A DNA stretch of 64,000 nucleotides from Gemmatimonas sp. (GTDB lineage: Bacteria; Gemmatimonadota; Gemmatimonadetes; Gemmatimonadales; Gemmatimonadaceae): contig JAAVWC010000018.1 in NCBI GenBank assembly GCA_023910675.1, forward strand, positions 1 through 64,000, written 5' to 3'. How positions within the stretch are numbered: the first letter of the stretch is position 1; each line of letters begins with the position of its first letter. Below are positions 27,763 through 36,991 of this stretch, piece by piece. The notes under the pieces were generated by a model. It ran no database searches. It saw only the letters and a list, made by a program, of their open reading frames with translations, and had not been told where the DNA came from. The position numbers were made by a program, and so were the translations under genes.

Positions 27763-28929
27763 TCACTTGAGCACCGCCTTCGCAATCGTCTGCAACTGCA
27801 TATTCGACGTCCCTTCGTAAATGGTCCCAATCTTCGCATCCCGATAAAACTTCTCCACCGGATACTCCCGCGTATATCCATACCCACCAAACAACTCAAC
27901 GCAAAGCGAAGTCACCCGCTCGCACATCTGCGACGCATACAGCTTCGCCATCGCCCCTTCGCGCGCAATATCCCGCCCCGCGTCTTTCAAACGCGCCGCG
28001 TTATACACCATGAGCCGCGCCGCCTCGAGCTCCGTCGCCGCCTGCGCCACCTGAAACTGAATGCCCTGAAACTCCGACAAGGCTTCCCAAACTGCTTGCG
28101 CTCCTTGAGGTACGCCGTCGCCGCATTCAACGCGCCCTGCGCCACCCCCAGCATCTGCGCGCCAATGCCAATACGCCCTTCGTTGAGCGTCTCGATGGCG
28201 ATCTTGTACCCCGTGCCCACGTCGCCAAGCACGTTCGCGTCGCTCACGAACACATTTTCGAAATGCAGGTTCGTGGTGCTCGACGCGCGAATGCCCAGCT
28301 TGTCTTCCTTCTTGCCCACCGTAAAGCCGCCGTCGCCGCGCTCCACGATGAAGGCCGTAATGCCCTTGTAGCCCATGTCGGGGCGCGTGTTCGCGAACAC
28401 CACGAACAATTCGCTTCGCCGCCATTGGTGATCCACGCCTTCGACCCGTTCAGCGTCCAGCCCCCTCCGCCCGTTCGGCGCGCGTCGCCAGTCCAAACGC
28501 ATCCGACCCCGAGCCCGGCTCCGAGAGCGCGTAGGCACCAATGGTGTCGGTCGTCATGCGCGGCAGAATGCGCGCGCGCTGCTCGGCGTTACCATAGCGG
28601 TGCAGCGGATAATTCACGAGCGTGTTCTGTACATCCACCTGAATGGCGGCGCTCGCGTCCACCTTGCTCAGCTCTTCCACAGCCAGCGTGACCATCATGA
28701 GCGACCCGCCGGCGCCACCGTATTCGTCGGGGAGCTCGATGCCCATGAGCCCCAGCTCGAAGAACTTGGCCGTGAGCGCCGAGTCCACTTTGCCCGCGTC
28801 TTCCATGGCGCGCACACGCGGCGCCACTTCGGCGGCAGCCAGGTCGGCAACGGCACTGCGAAAGAGTTCCTCTTCTTCCGAGAGAATGGTAAGCGGCGGA
28901 CGGGAGAGGTCGGTCACAGGGGTGGTCAT
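27763..28929 (-). pseudogene. Acyl-CoA dehydrogenase, three frameshifts
   Basis: The product is a roughly 389-residue flavin enzyme that oxidises acyl-CoA to enoyl-CoA. Pieces in successive frames match the family end to end: [69 protein letters not shown]-like [19 protein letters not shown], and [35 protein letters not shown] with the catalytic Glu. Frame changes occur at a G5 run (28461-28465), near 28410 and near 28082; each is repaired by adding one base to a homopolymer. This looks like sequence error, not decay. Confidence 0.88.
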
Positions 28930-29022
28930 CGCTGGGCCATCGGGAAAGTGAGCGCCATGAAGGCTCTCGTGGTTGGGTACCTAGTGATTTAAGACGACGC
29001 ACGCACCGAGAGAAGCCTCGCC

Positions 29023-30330
29023 CTATCCAACGATCCCACCGATGAGACGGCTCTTGCCGGAGAGGCCATACTGAATGGCGCCTTTCCCCTTCCGCGGGTG
29101 AGCGAAAACATAGCCCGCCCCCACCAGGTCCGAGAGCACTTGCGACACACCGCCCTGCGAGAGCGACCAGAGGGACATGAGCTCCTTCTGGGTGACGACC
29201 GCCGCCGGATCATGGCGAAGCCACTGCTCGAGCGGCCCGACACGCGGTTTGTCCAACTCGCTGTGCATGAGGGCGTAGTAGCGAGCCTGGAGTGCTTCCG
29301 CGAGCTCGGCGAGCGCGACCGGCGGGACACTGGACGGTGAGGCTGCTGATGCGATGGGGTGCCTTAGCCCGATGCACTCTTCTGCGCCGTCGTCGAGCGC
29401 TTTGAGAAGGCCGCGCAAGTCACCCTGAAATGCCTCGAAAAGGCGGTCGATAGCGGCCGGTTCCACGGGCGGAGACGCGGCGCGTTTGCGATCGAGGCGC
29501 CAATGGTGATAGCGCACGCGCAAGAGCTCGTGCACCTCCGGTAAATCGAGCGGTTGCAGGTGCACCGGTGTCCGGAAAACGTTGCGGATCTGCGGATACT
29601 TATTCACCACGTCGTGTACCGCGTCGGTCGTGCCGACCAGGATGACGTGCAGCCCTTCTTGCATGAGCAAATTGTCCCGGAGGCTCAGCAGGACGTCCGC
29701 CGCCACGGCGAGGTCACCGGTGGTGAGATTTTCAAGATTGTTCAGATGCAGGAGCAATCCGCGCACCTCCCCCGCCTCGCGAATCATCGTCAACAGGTCA
29801 CGGAGCACGCGTGGGCCGTCGATCAGGATGCCCTTCGGGGCGGTCAGTGTCACCCCTTTGGCGAAGCTGCTGCCGAATCCGAACAGGCTCAGTCCACCAC
29901 CGCCAGTGGGCAGCCTGGCCGCGCGAACCATCTGCTGAGCGGCTTGCATGGCCGGGTTGCCACCGCTCATGGGGCGGTTTGCCAGGATCGTCTCGTAGAC
30001 CGCGCCAAGTACCCGGCCGAAAAACGTCTCTGGCGTATCCCCGGTCATGAAGGGGACGAGGGTTTCGGTGGCGAAGTAGTGGTCCGCGACCGCTTGCACC
30101 TTCAACATCTGGACGAGCGTGGTCTTACCAACACCGGACACGCCGCCAAGCGCCTGTCTGGTACCGTCCCTGCCGTGAAGATACCGACGGAGGCTGTCGA
30201 GTTCCGCTTGCCGTCCCACGAATAGATCGAGCGAGCGGTGATCGTGCTTCTGGACGAGGGTGTCCTGGAAGAACGGTGATCCGCGCAGATTGTAGACGTT
30301 CCAAACGGTGGGAAGCGCCGGAATGCTCAT
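29023..30330 (-). CDS. Stand-alone AAA ATPase with C-terminal winged helix
   Basis: A 435-residue protein. Residues 13-45 (NLRGSPFFQDTL, LDLFVGRQAELDSL) lead to a P-loop GGVSGVGKTTLVQ at about 63-75. The Walker-B-like strand reads GLLLHLNNLENLT, with Asn where Asp is usual, followed by the sensor strand LHVILVGTTDAVHDVV. The C-terminal 80 residues look like a MarR-type winged helix (VTQKELMSLWSLSQGGVSQVLSDLVGAGYVFAHPRKGKGAIQY). The layout recalls Orc1/Cdc6-like or STAND-type ATPases, but I cannot name the family. Three CTAATA/TATTAG half-sites lie just upstream. No partner gene is adjacent. Confidence 0.75.
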   Translation of the reverse strand: MSIPALPTVWNVYNLRGSPFFQDTLVQKHDHRSLDLFVGRQAELDSLRRYLHGRDGTRQALGGVSGVGKTTLVQMLKVQAVADHYFATETLVPFMTGDTPETFFGRVLGAVYETILANRPMSGGNPAMQAAQQMVRAARLPTGGGGLSLFGFGSSFAKGVTLTAPKGILIDGPRVLRDLLTMIREAGEVRGLLLHLNNLENLTTGDLAVAADVLLSLRDNLLMQEGLHVILVGTTDAVHDVVNKYPQIRNVFRTPVHLQPLDLPEVHELLRVRYHHWRLDRKRAASPPVEPAAIDRLFEAFQGDLRGLLKALDDGAEECIGLRHPIASAASPSSVPPVALAELAEALQARYYALMHSELDKPRVGPLEQWLRHDPAAVVTQKELMSLWSLSQGGVSQVLSDLVGAGYVFAHPRKGKGAIQYGLSGKSRLIGGIVG

Positions 30331-30355
30331 GATACTCGCGCACTCGGGTTTCAGA

Positions 30356-30389
30356 CTAATAAAGACAAAATATTAGTGAAACGCTAATA
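30356..30389. promoter_or_regulatory. Triple CTAATA half-site cluster upstream of the AAA ATPase
   Basis: CTAATA at 30356, TATTAG at 30371 and CTAATA at 30384 form two overlapping inverted repeats, 26-59 bp upstream of the ATPase start, in an AT-rich patch. The same protein ends in a winged helix, so autoregulation is a reasonable inference. The AT-rich stretch may also hold the promoter. Confidence 0.45.
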
Positions 30390-30587
30390 GTAGTCAAGTA
30401 TTCTCGCTTTGGCAGCTTTTGCAAATATCACCGCGTTCGGCCCGCTTTACCTGCGCGAACATCTGCAATGCATGGCGAGCTGCCCCGTGCCATGAAAGGC
30501 CGAGTCCGGCACAGGGGTTGCCCCGTAGGCTGAGTGTGACGGAAACGCCCGTCACGTGACGACTCTCGACTCACCCTCGCCACATCC

Positions 30588-32687
30588 ATGTCAAACCGTT
30601 TGCCCGCAGCTACTTACGTAGCAGAATACGCAGCAGAGCCCGTGCGCCGTTGGCGCGTGGCTCGCGCCGCGCTCGTGGCATGCGCTTTGGGGGTGTTGCA
30701 GGCGTGCAGCGGTGCCGATGCAACGTCGCCCATTCTCTCCACCGTCACGCCCGTTCCGGCGCCGGTGGCGACGGTCGCCAAGGTCACCCGCGTGCTCGCC
30801 GACACGGCCGATGCCGGCACCGTGCTGGCGCTCGAAGGCGAGCAGCTCTCGGCGGCCTCGGGGCAGCTCAAGGCCACCTTGGATGGCGTCGAGCTCACCG
30901 TACAGGCCGTTTCGTCCACGCGCGTGGAGCTGGTGGTCCCCGCCGGCGCGTTCTCCTGTGCCGCGCCCCGCATGGTGCCGCTGCGCGTCACGCTGCCGGC
31001 CTCCAGCTTCGACGCCACGGTCGCATTGCGTGTGGCGCAGCGCGTTTCGCTGGCAGTTGGCCAGTCCGTGTCGTTGCTGAGCACGCAGGCCACCCGCTGC
31101 GTGGAGCTGGCCGCCACCGGCAACGCCCGCTACATGGTTGCCGTGGTGAACAACACGCAGGCGGTCTCCGAGGCCGCGAGCTTCGAGCTCCGCGGCGTGG
31201 GCACGGGCGCGCTGGCTGGCGTGGCCAGTCAGGTCACCTCGCCTACGCTAAGCCTGCAGGGGCTGCGCGCCTCGGTCGTGAGTGGCCAGGCCACGCAGGA
31301 AACCGGCACCCACGGCGCGCTGCTGCAACAGGAAGTCGCGCATGCCGCCGCCGGTGGCAATGCCGTGGCCGCGTGGCAGCGCTCGGCCATGCGCAGCACG
31401 GTGGGCGCAAATGCGCTGCGCTCGGCCTTTGTGAGTGCCGCGTTGCAGGTGGGCGACATCACGACTGTTACCGCGATTGCCGGCAGCTGCGCTGCGGGCC
31501 GCGCGGTACGCGCCCGGGTGGTGTACGCCGGCACGAAGGCGCTGGTGCTCGAAGACGTGACCGCCCCGCGCGCCGGCAGCATGGATCCGCAGTACCGCGA
31601 GCTGGGCGCTGAGTTCGACAAGGTGGTGTATCCGTTGCTCGCCGAGCAGGTGGGCGACCCGCTGGCCATGAACAACACCATGGCAGGCGACGGGCGTGTG
31701 ACCATGCTGTTTACGCGCTTCGTGAACGACTCACTCCCCGGTACGGCTGGGTATGTGAGCGCCTGCAATTTCTATCCGCGCAGCACCTTTGCGGCGAGCA
31801 ATCAGGACGAGCTGTTTTACGCGCGCGTCGCCGGCGCCAGCGAAACCCCCGAAGAATGGCGCCGCGCCATGCGCGCGACGGTGGTGCACGAAGCCAAGCA
31901 CCTGGCCAGCTTTGCCGAACGGTTGTCGCGCGGCACCACGTTCGAGGAGCCGTGGCTCGAGGAAGCCACCGCGCGCGTGGCCGAAGAGCTATATGCCCGT
32001 AGCTTTGGCGGTGGCAGCTTCCGGGAAAGTGTGAGTTTTGCGGCGAGTGTGGGGTGCGAGCTCACGCAGTGCGACGACCGCCCGCTCATCATGTGGAAGC
32101 ACTTCAGCGGCCTGCACACGTGGCTGCGCAGCGTGGAGCAGCAGCCCGCCGGGCAGATCATGGCGGGCAACGGTGCCGCGCTCACCGCCTCGGCGGCCAA
32201 CGCCGGCTACAGCAGCGGCTGGGCGCTCGTGCGCTTTGTGCTCGATTCATACGCTTCCAGCGAGCGTACCGCGTTGCGCGACCTGGTGGCCGGGCGGAGC
32301 GGGGTAGGCATGGCAGCGCTCAGCAAAGTGGCGCAGCAGCCCGAGGCGTCGCTCATGGCTTCGTGGGCGCTGTCGCTAGGGGTGCAGGGTGACGTCGATG
32401 CGGCGGGCGCGTTTGCTACCGCCTCGTGGCAGTGGCGCGCTATCATTGGCGGCATGGCCAGCATGTTTCCCGGTGCGTTCAGTGCGCAGCCGCTCCCCAT
32501 TGTGCGGGTGTCGTTTGGCAGCTTTGCGCTGCCCAAGCGTGCGCTGTCGGGCACGGCGAGCTATACGGCGCTCGAGGGCTCGGCCAACGGGGCGAGCCAG
32601 ATTGTGGAGCTGCGTGCCACTGGCAACGGGAGCGCGTCCGCTGGTCAGCCGGTGTCGCTGACGCTGGCCGTTTCGCGTACGCGTTGA
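30588..32687 (+). CDS. Lipoprotein zinc metallopeptidase, M30/hyicolysin-like
   Basis: A 699-residue lipoprotein with lipobox VLQAC (Cys 40). Residues about 60-150 form an IPT/TIG-like beta domain. The centre carries MAGDGRVTMLFTRFVND, then VVHEAKHLASFAERL with the HExxH zinc motif at residues 434-438 and PWLEEATARVAEELY about 20 residues on, giving the third ligand Glu. This spacing and context (DGRV.ML.T; HExxH; W-L-x-E) match M30-type peptidases. The C-terminus is beta-rich. Surface proteolysis is inferred; the substrate is unknown. The phosphatase gene follows after 24 bp. Confidence 0.75.
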   Translation: MSNRLPAATYVAEYAAEPVRRWRVARAALVACALGVLQACSGADATSPILSTVTPVPAPVATVAKVTRVLADTADAGTVLALEGEQLSAASGQLKATLDGVELTVQAVSSTRVELVVPAGAFSCAAPRMVPLRVTLPASSFDATVALRVAQRVSLAVGQSVSLLSTQATRCVELAATGNARYMVAVVNNTQAVSEAASFELRGVGTGALAGVASQVTSPTLSLQGLRASVVSGQATQETGTHGALLQQEVAHAAAGGNAVAAWQRSAMRSTVGANALRSAFVSAALQVGDITTVTAIAGSCAAGRAVRARVVYAGTKALVLEDVTAPRAGSMDPQYRELGAEFDKVVYPLLAEQVGDPLAMNNTMAGDGRVTMLFTRFVNDSLPGTAGYVSACNFYPRSTFAASNQDELFYARVAGASETPEEWRRAMRATVVHEAKHLASFAERLSRGTTFEEPWLEEATARVAEELYARSFGGGSFRESVSFAASVGCELTQCDDRPLIMWKHFSGLHTWLRSVEQQPAGQIMAGNGAALTASAANAGYSSGWALVRFVLDSYASSERTALRDLVAGRSGVGMAALSKVAQQPEASLMASWALSLGVQGDVDAAGAFATASWQWRAIIGGMASMFPGAFSAQPLPIVRVSFGSFALPKRALSGTASYTALEGSANGASQIVELRATGNGSASAGQPVSLTLAVSRTR

Positions 32688-32711
32688 GCGACACGCGGTG
32701 AGAGTCAGGCG

Positions 32712-33368
32712 GTGAGCTCGTTTACGCAATGGCTGGCGCGCTGGCGCCGGCGGCAGTTCATCGTGCGTGCGCTCAAGGGGGCGGCACGGTCATGGGCGCT
32801 ACGCCGGTACCTCGAACGCCCCGAGGTCCGTGCCGGTCGTGTACAGTGTGCCGTATTGGGTGAGAACGGGCGCGTGGTGTTCGTCTGCCACGGCAACATC
32901 ATGCGCAGTGCGTACGCCGCGCAGGTGGCCAGACAGCAGTACCCGCACCTGGCACATCGGGTGGCCGATGGTGGCACGCACGCCAAGCAGGGGCGCCCGC
33001 CGCAGGACTCCGCGTTGCGCGTAAGCCGCGAGCTGCAGGCGCCGCTCGACGGGCACGAAGCCACGCCCATGGCGATGCTGGCGCTCTCGCCGCATGACAT
33101 CGTGGTATGCATGGACGCCATGAACGAGGCGAATGTACTGGCGGCGTATCCCGCGCTGGCCAGCCGAGTGTTCCGCGTGGGAGACATTGCGTCCGCGGGA
33201 ATGATCGGTGTGGCCAACCAATCGTCACAGCAAGAGGTATCGCACGATGACCGCGAGGTGCGTGACCCCTACGGAGAGGGCGACGACAGCACGCGCGACG
33301 CCTTTGCGCGCATAGCCAGACTGGTGGACCATTGGATGGTACAAGCGGGGGCGCGGAACGCGATGTAA
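32712..33368 (+). CDS. Low-molecular-weight protein-tyrosine phosphatase-like protein
   Basis: A 218-residue protein with a GTG start. After a basic 55-residue N-terminal extension the LMW-PTP fold begins at VVFVCHGNIMRSAYAA, the C-x5-R phosphate loop (family consensus CxGNICRS), with DGGTHAKQGRPP, and VVCMDAMNEANV where the catalytic Asp region is expected. Wzb-type phosphatases dephosphorylate polysaccharide co-polymerase tyrosine kinases, so its place before a polysaccharide locus makes sense; no kinase is seen here. Confidence 0.8.
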   Translation: MSSFTQWLARWRRRQFIVRALKGAARSWALRRYLERPEVRAGRVQCAVLGENGRVVFVCHGNIMRSAYAAQVARQQYPHLAHRVADGGTHAKQGRPPQDSALRVSRELQAPLDGHEATPMAMLALSPHDIVVCMDAMNEANVLAAYPALASRVFRVGDIASAGMIGVANQSSQQEVSHDDREVRDPYGEGDDSTRDAFARIARLVDHWMVQAGARNAM

Positions 33369-33460
33369 GGCAGTCGAAGTAATGCGCTGGTGTACATGTT
33401 GTGGAGCGTCGATAGGCCCTTGGGGGTCCTTTTCGTTACGCCTGTGGAAGGAGCATCACA

Positions 33461-33541
33461 ATGAGTGGAACAGTGCGTGAGGCGAGTCACAGGACGGTGT
33501 GTTTTTGCCGTTGCTCCCTCGGAAAGGCGGCGTCAGACTGA
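33461..33541 (+). CDS. Possible 26-residue small ORF
   Basis: An ATG with a good GGAAGGAG site 7 bp upstream opens 26 codons ending at 33541, just before the riboswitch. The product is Cys- and Arg-rich without a clear helix or signal. It may be a leader peptide or chance. No family is recognised. Confidence 0.2.
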   Translation: MSGTVREASHRTVCFCRCSLGKAASD

Positions 33542-33593
33542 TGAGCAATCGATGAGTGAGGGCAGGCAAGCCCCTCCGTCGGGCTCGTGAGCG

Positions 33594-33683
33594 AAAAAGG
33601 CTACCCCCTGTGAAAGCGGGGGCGCGCAAAGCTCCGGGGCTATCGCGACCACGAGGCAGTGGTTGTCATGCCGGCCGAGCCGC
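33594..33683 (+). promoter_or_regulatory. Candidate c-di-GMP-I (GEMM-I) riboswitch
   Basis: The region matches the GEMM-I consensus in order: an A-run then GGC (33599-33601), a hairpin with GAAAG in its loop (33613-33617) and a CCCCC/GGGGG stem, GCGCAAAGC (33623-33631; consensus ACGCAAAGC), GGGGCTA, a second hairpin (GACCAC / GTGGT) and GCCGGCCGAGCC closing the aptamer. GGC and the terminal GCC can form P1. The RBS of the next gene (GGAGG, 33702-33706) is about 20 nt downstream. AACCACTG (33686-33693) can pair with CAGTGGTT (33657-33664) inside the second hairpin, giving a plausible switch. Confidence 0.75.
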
Positions 33684-33714
33684 CGAACCACTGTAGTAGA
33701 CGGAGGCTTTACAG

Positions 33715-35355
33715 ATGTTCCCCCTCAAGCGGTACGCATTCGCCTTACCCCTGTGTGCGCTCGCTGCCTGTGGCAGTGACCGCAGTGTGAACCCCGTGGT
33801 CGACAAGGTGGACGCGGTCAACGACGCCGGCATCACGTCGGCTGGCGTAGTGGCGAGCTACACGCTCGAAGTTGGCCAGCGGGTGACCATCAAACCCCGC
33901 ACGACCACCCGCACCAGCCGATTGCGCTGGAGTTCGAACAACGCTGACGTGGCCAGTGTAAATTCTACGGGTACCGTGACGGCGAACTCCACCGGTACGG
34001 CCACGGTGACCGTGAGTGGCGGTTGGGTGGCGGAGAACTACACCGTCGTGGTGACCGCGCCTGCGCCACCGCCGGCGCCGACCGTGACGGCGTTTACGTT
34101 GCAGCCCGCGGCCGGCGTCAGCCTTCTTCCGGGGCAGACGCAGCAGTTCGCGCCTGCGGCGACGTGGAGCGACGGGCAGCAGTACCCGCTTTCGGTCACG
34201 TATTCGGCAACGGGAGGCACCATCAGCAGCACCGGATTGTTCACGGCCGGGAGTACGGCGGGCCGTTTCAGTGTGATCGCGACATGTGTGTGCGGGCTCG
34301 TGGCCACCTCGACGGTAGACGTGGCACAGCTCACAACGTTGCGCATCAGCCCGAAAACGGTGACGCTCGCTGCGGGTGCCACGCAGCAGTTCGCGACGAC
34401 GGCCTTGTGGAGCACGGGCGCCACGACGCTTCCGCCGATCAGCTACAGTGCGAGCCTCGGGACTGTCTCGCAGTCCGGTCTGTATACGGCGCCGAGCACG
34501 GCCGGTACGTACCGGGTGATTGTGGCCCATGCCAATGGCAGCGCGCGCGATACTGCGGTGGTCACGGTCGGAGGCGGAACGGGCACTGGTGGTGGCGGTA
34601 CGACGACCACGCAGGCGGGTGCGATGTTCTTCTCGGATAACTTCGACAATGGCCAGCGTAACAGTGCAAACGGCTTTCGCTGGTTAGGCGCGACGGAGCC
34701 TACGATTAGCACCGAGCGTGCCTTCTCCGGCTCGTACGCGATGCGCTTCCAGTTCAACGGTTCAGCTCCGGGTGGACAAGCGTGGTCGGAAGAGCGCTTT
34801 GATATGGGGCGCTATCTTTCTGAGCTGGGAATGGAGTACATGCTTTACGTACCTGCCAACTACAAGCATCGGATAAACTCCAACAACAAATTCCTAATTC
34901 TCTGGCGTGATGTCTACGGCGGTACCTCCGGTACCTTGGAGGTGAGTGCGGAGACATGGCGCATCAGCGACACGGAGTCAAGAATTCAGTTTGGTTCCAC
35001 GTGGACAAATTACAACTGGACAGGAAACACGGGTACGTCGGGGACAGTGATTGGTCCGAACTCTGCGATGAAGCCCGGTCAGTGGAACCGAATTCGCTTC
35101 TACGTAAAGGCTGCGACCTATAGGAGTGCCTTCATCGAGAATTCCGGTGCGGCAGACGGGGTGATGAAGATGTGGGTCAACAACGAGCTTGTATACAGCA
35201 AGACCAACGGTGACTTCAACAATTTCGATCGCAACGTCGTAGGGACCACCCTCAGAAACGGCTACTTGATGGGCTATCAGAACAGCGGTTTCGACCAGCT
35301 GACGGTATTCTTCATCGACGATGTCAAGTTCTTTCAGGGTAACCCTGGCTGGTAG
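33715..35355 (+). CDS. Lipoprotein with Ig-like repeats and lyase-like C-terminal domain
   Basis: A 546-residue lipoprotein (lipobox LAAC, Cys 19). Residues 35-110 form a BIG2 domain (LRWSSNNADVASVNSTGTVTA); two further Ig-like repeats span about 120-290, with a Gly/Thr linker near 295. From about residue 300 a beta-jelly-roll-like domain follows (FFSDNFDNGQRNSANGFRWLG, SGSYAMRFQF, GMEYMLYVP, MKPGQWNRIRFYVKAA, FIDDVKFF), resembling concanavalin-like domains of polysaccharide lyases. Polysaccharide binding or cleavage at the cell surface is inferred. The GEMM riboswitch lies in its leader, so c-di-GMP probably controls it. Confidence 0.75.
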   Translation: MFPLKRYAFALPLCALAACGSDRSVNPVVDKVDAVNDAGITSAGVVASYTLEVGQRVTIKPRTTTRTSRLRWSSNNADVASVNSTGTVTANSTGTATVTVSGGWVAENYTVVVTAPAPPPAPTVTAFTLQPAAGVSLLPGQTQQFAPAATWSDGQQYPLSVTYSATGGTISSTGLFTAGSTAGRFSVIATCVCGLVATSTVDVAQLTTLRISPKTVTLAAGATQQFATTALWSTGATTLPPISYSASLGTVSQSGLYTAPSTAGTYRVIVAHANGSARDTAVVTVGGGTGTGGGGTTTTQAGAMFFSDNFDNGQRNSANGFRWLGATEPTISTERAFSGSYAMRFQFNGSAPGGQAWSEERFDMGRYLSELGMEYMLYVPANYKHRINSNNKFLILWRDVYGGTSGTLEVSAETWRISDTESRIQFGSTWTNYNWTGNTGTSGTVIGPNSAMKPGQWNRIRFYVKAATYRSAFIENSGAADGVMKMWVNNELVYSKTNGDFNNFDRNVVGTTLRNGYLMGYQNSGFDQLTVFFIDDVKFFQGNPGW

Positions 35356-35393
35356 GCTCAAGCGCAAGCGCTTACAGCCGAAGTACATTAATC

Positions 35394-35423
35394 GCGGGGC
35401 AACGCTCAAGGGCGTTGCCCCGC
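35394..35423. terminator. Hairpin terminator after the Ig-domain lipoprotein
   Basis: The stem GCGGGGCAACGC / GCGTTGCCCCGC (12 bp) with a 6-nt loop starts about 38 bp past the stop codon. No clear T-run follows, so it may act as an attenuator or mRNA-stabilising 3' end. Confidence 0.6.
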
Positions 35424-35536
35424 AGCGCTATTGACAGTCAGTTTGGGGTAGAATTAGCTCAGCTGCATTGTTCCGAAGCGGACCCGCCGCTCAAGGTCGA
35501 ACAGCGGCCATCTGCCTCACGTCCCTTAAAGAAGAT

Positions 35537-36940
35537 ATGGCTCGCGTCCAAACTGCCAGCGTATCCGTTGAACACCCGCGGGCATTTCAGCTCCCTGTTA
35601 CCATCGCCGGGATATGGAAAGCATTTTGGGTTGAGCCGTGGTCGTTCAAGTTTACCTGCATTTATATCTTCTTCGACTACGTGAGGCCGCAGGAAGTTTA
35701 TCCAGCGCTCCAGATCCTCCCTTGGGCGCAGCTTACTCTCGCAGGTGCGTGCGCGAGTTTCATTCTCGAAGGGCGAAGAATCGTCTCGAAAACATTTGCA
35801 AACTGGTTGCTCGCCACTTTTGGTTTGGTCGTGCTGCTCAGTTCGATGCTGGCATTCTCTCCGGATGATTCATTCGACAAAATCAACATTGTAGTTAGCT
35901 GGTTGGTTCTGTTTTTTCTGATGGCAAATACCGCCACAGACCAAAGAAAATTTCACTTGATGATTGTACTGTTCCTGGTTTGGAGTACAAAGATGAGCCA
36001 GCACGGTGCTCGTGCCTTCCTGACTGGCAGCGGCTCAGCTGGTGGCGCACCGGGCTATTTCCAGAACACGGGCGAGTTTGCATTGCAAATGTGTATCTAT
36101 GTTCCGTTAGCCATTTACTTCATCTTTGGACTAAGGCCTCTACTAAGCAAGCAGAAGGTCCTAATTCTGTCGTTGCTGCCGGTTGCCGGTGTCCTCGGCA
36201 TTATCAACTCTGGCTCGCGAGGAGGCTTCCTCGGTCTCGCGGCTGTCGGACTTTGGATGCTTTTGCGCAGTAAGCATAAGCTCCGCGGATTTGCGTCATT
36301 AATTGTGCTCGTGCCAATACTGTGGATTCTCACTCCAGAGTATCAAAAGGAGCGATTCCGTACTGCGGGCGACGATGAGACTTCAGTCTCTCGCCTTGTC
36401 TATTGGAAACGCGGTGTTGAAATGGCCAACAAGCATCCGGTTTTGGGAGTAGGATACGAGAACTGGGTGCCTTACTCAGTCGCATTCTATCCGCCCAAGA
36501 GTGGTGAGCTTGTCAAATGGATAGCTCCAGGAGTGTACGCGATCGAAGTATCCCACAACATTTTCATCGAGGTATTGTCTCAGCTTGGCTACACGGGGCT
36601 CCTCCTCTATTCATCAATACTGACCTATATCTGGGTTCTCAACCGCCGTACGCGGCTACTGTTGAAACAGCTCGGTGAGAACGGGCGGTTCCTCCGGGAA
36701 ATCAGTTACGGTCTAGATGCTGGGGTAATCGGGTTCATCGTCGCTGGCTTCTTCATGGCGGTCGCGTTCTATCCATTTACTTGGGTGCAACTCGGATTGG
36801 CAGGAGCGCTTCATTCTGCGGCGCTCCGAACGATTGCTTTGACAGCTGGAAACGCTCAAATCGCGGCGCCGCTTCGGACTCCCAAGCCCCGTTCTGGATG
36901 GAGGAGCCGAAGGTTAGCAATAGGTGGAGTGCGGAATTGA
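35537..36940 (+). CDS. O-antigen ligase/polymerase-like membrane protein
   Basis: About 467 residues with ten or more hydrophobic segments. The central periplasmic region has RLVYWKRGVEMANKHPVLGVGYENW and VSHNIFIEVLSQLGYTGLLLY, the Wzy_C/WaaL signature (PF04932). The start FDYVRPQEVYPALQILPWAQ is typical of exopolysaccharide-associated members. ATG at 35537 has an AAAGAAG site upstream and is preferred over the GTG-type start at 35468. It should polymerise or ligate polysaccharide repeat units at the inner membrane. Confidence 0.85.
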   Translation: MARVQTASVSVEHPRAFQLPVTIAGIWKAFWVEPWSFKFTCIYIFFDYVRPQEVYPALQILPWAQLTLAGACASFILEGRRIVSKTFANWLLATFGLVVLLSSMLAFSPDDSFDKINIVVSWLVLFFLMANTATDQRKFHLMIVLFLVWSTKMSQHGARAFLTGSGSAGGAPGYFQNTGEFALQMCIYVPLAIYFIFGLRPLLSKQKVLILSLLPVAGVLGIINSGSRGGFLGLAAVGLWMLLRSKHKLRGFASLIVLVPILWILTPEYQKERFRTAGDDETSVSRLVYWKRGVEMANKHPVLGVGYENWVPYSVAFYPPKSGELVKWIAPGVYAIEVSHNIFIEVLSQLGYTGLLLYSSILTYIWVLNRRTRLLLKQLGENGRFLREISYGLDAGVIGFIVAGFFMAVAFYPFTWVQLGLAGALHSAALRTIALTAGNAQIAAPLRTPKPRSGWRSRRLAIGGVRN

Positions 36941-36991
36941 TCCGGCCTCCATATCGCTGACACGCCAGCGTTCTGGTGGTTTCATTGCAAC

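Noticed and set aside
35440..35470. tRNA-like stretch (TAGCTCAG)
   Set aside because: Only a D-arm-like word is present; no acceptor stem, anticodon arm or T-arm can be drawn.
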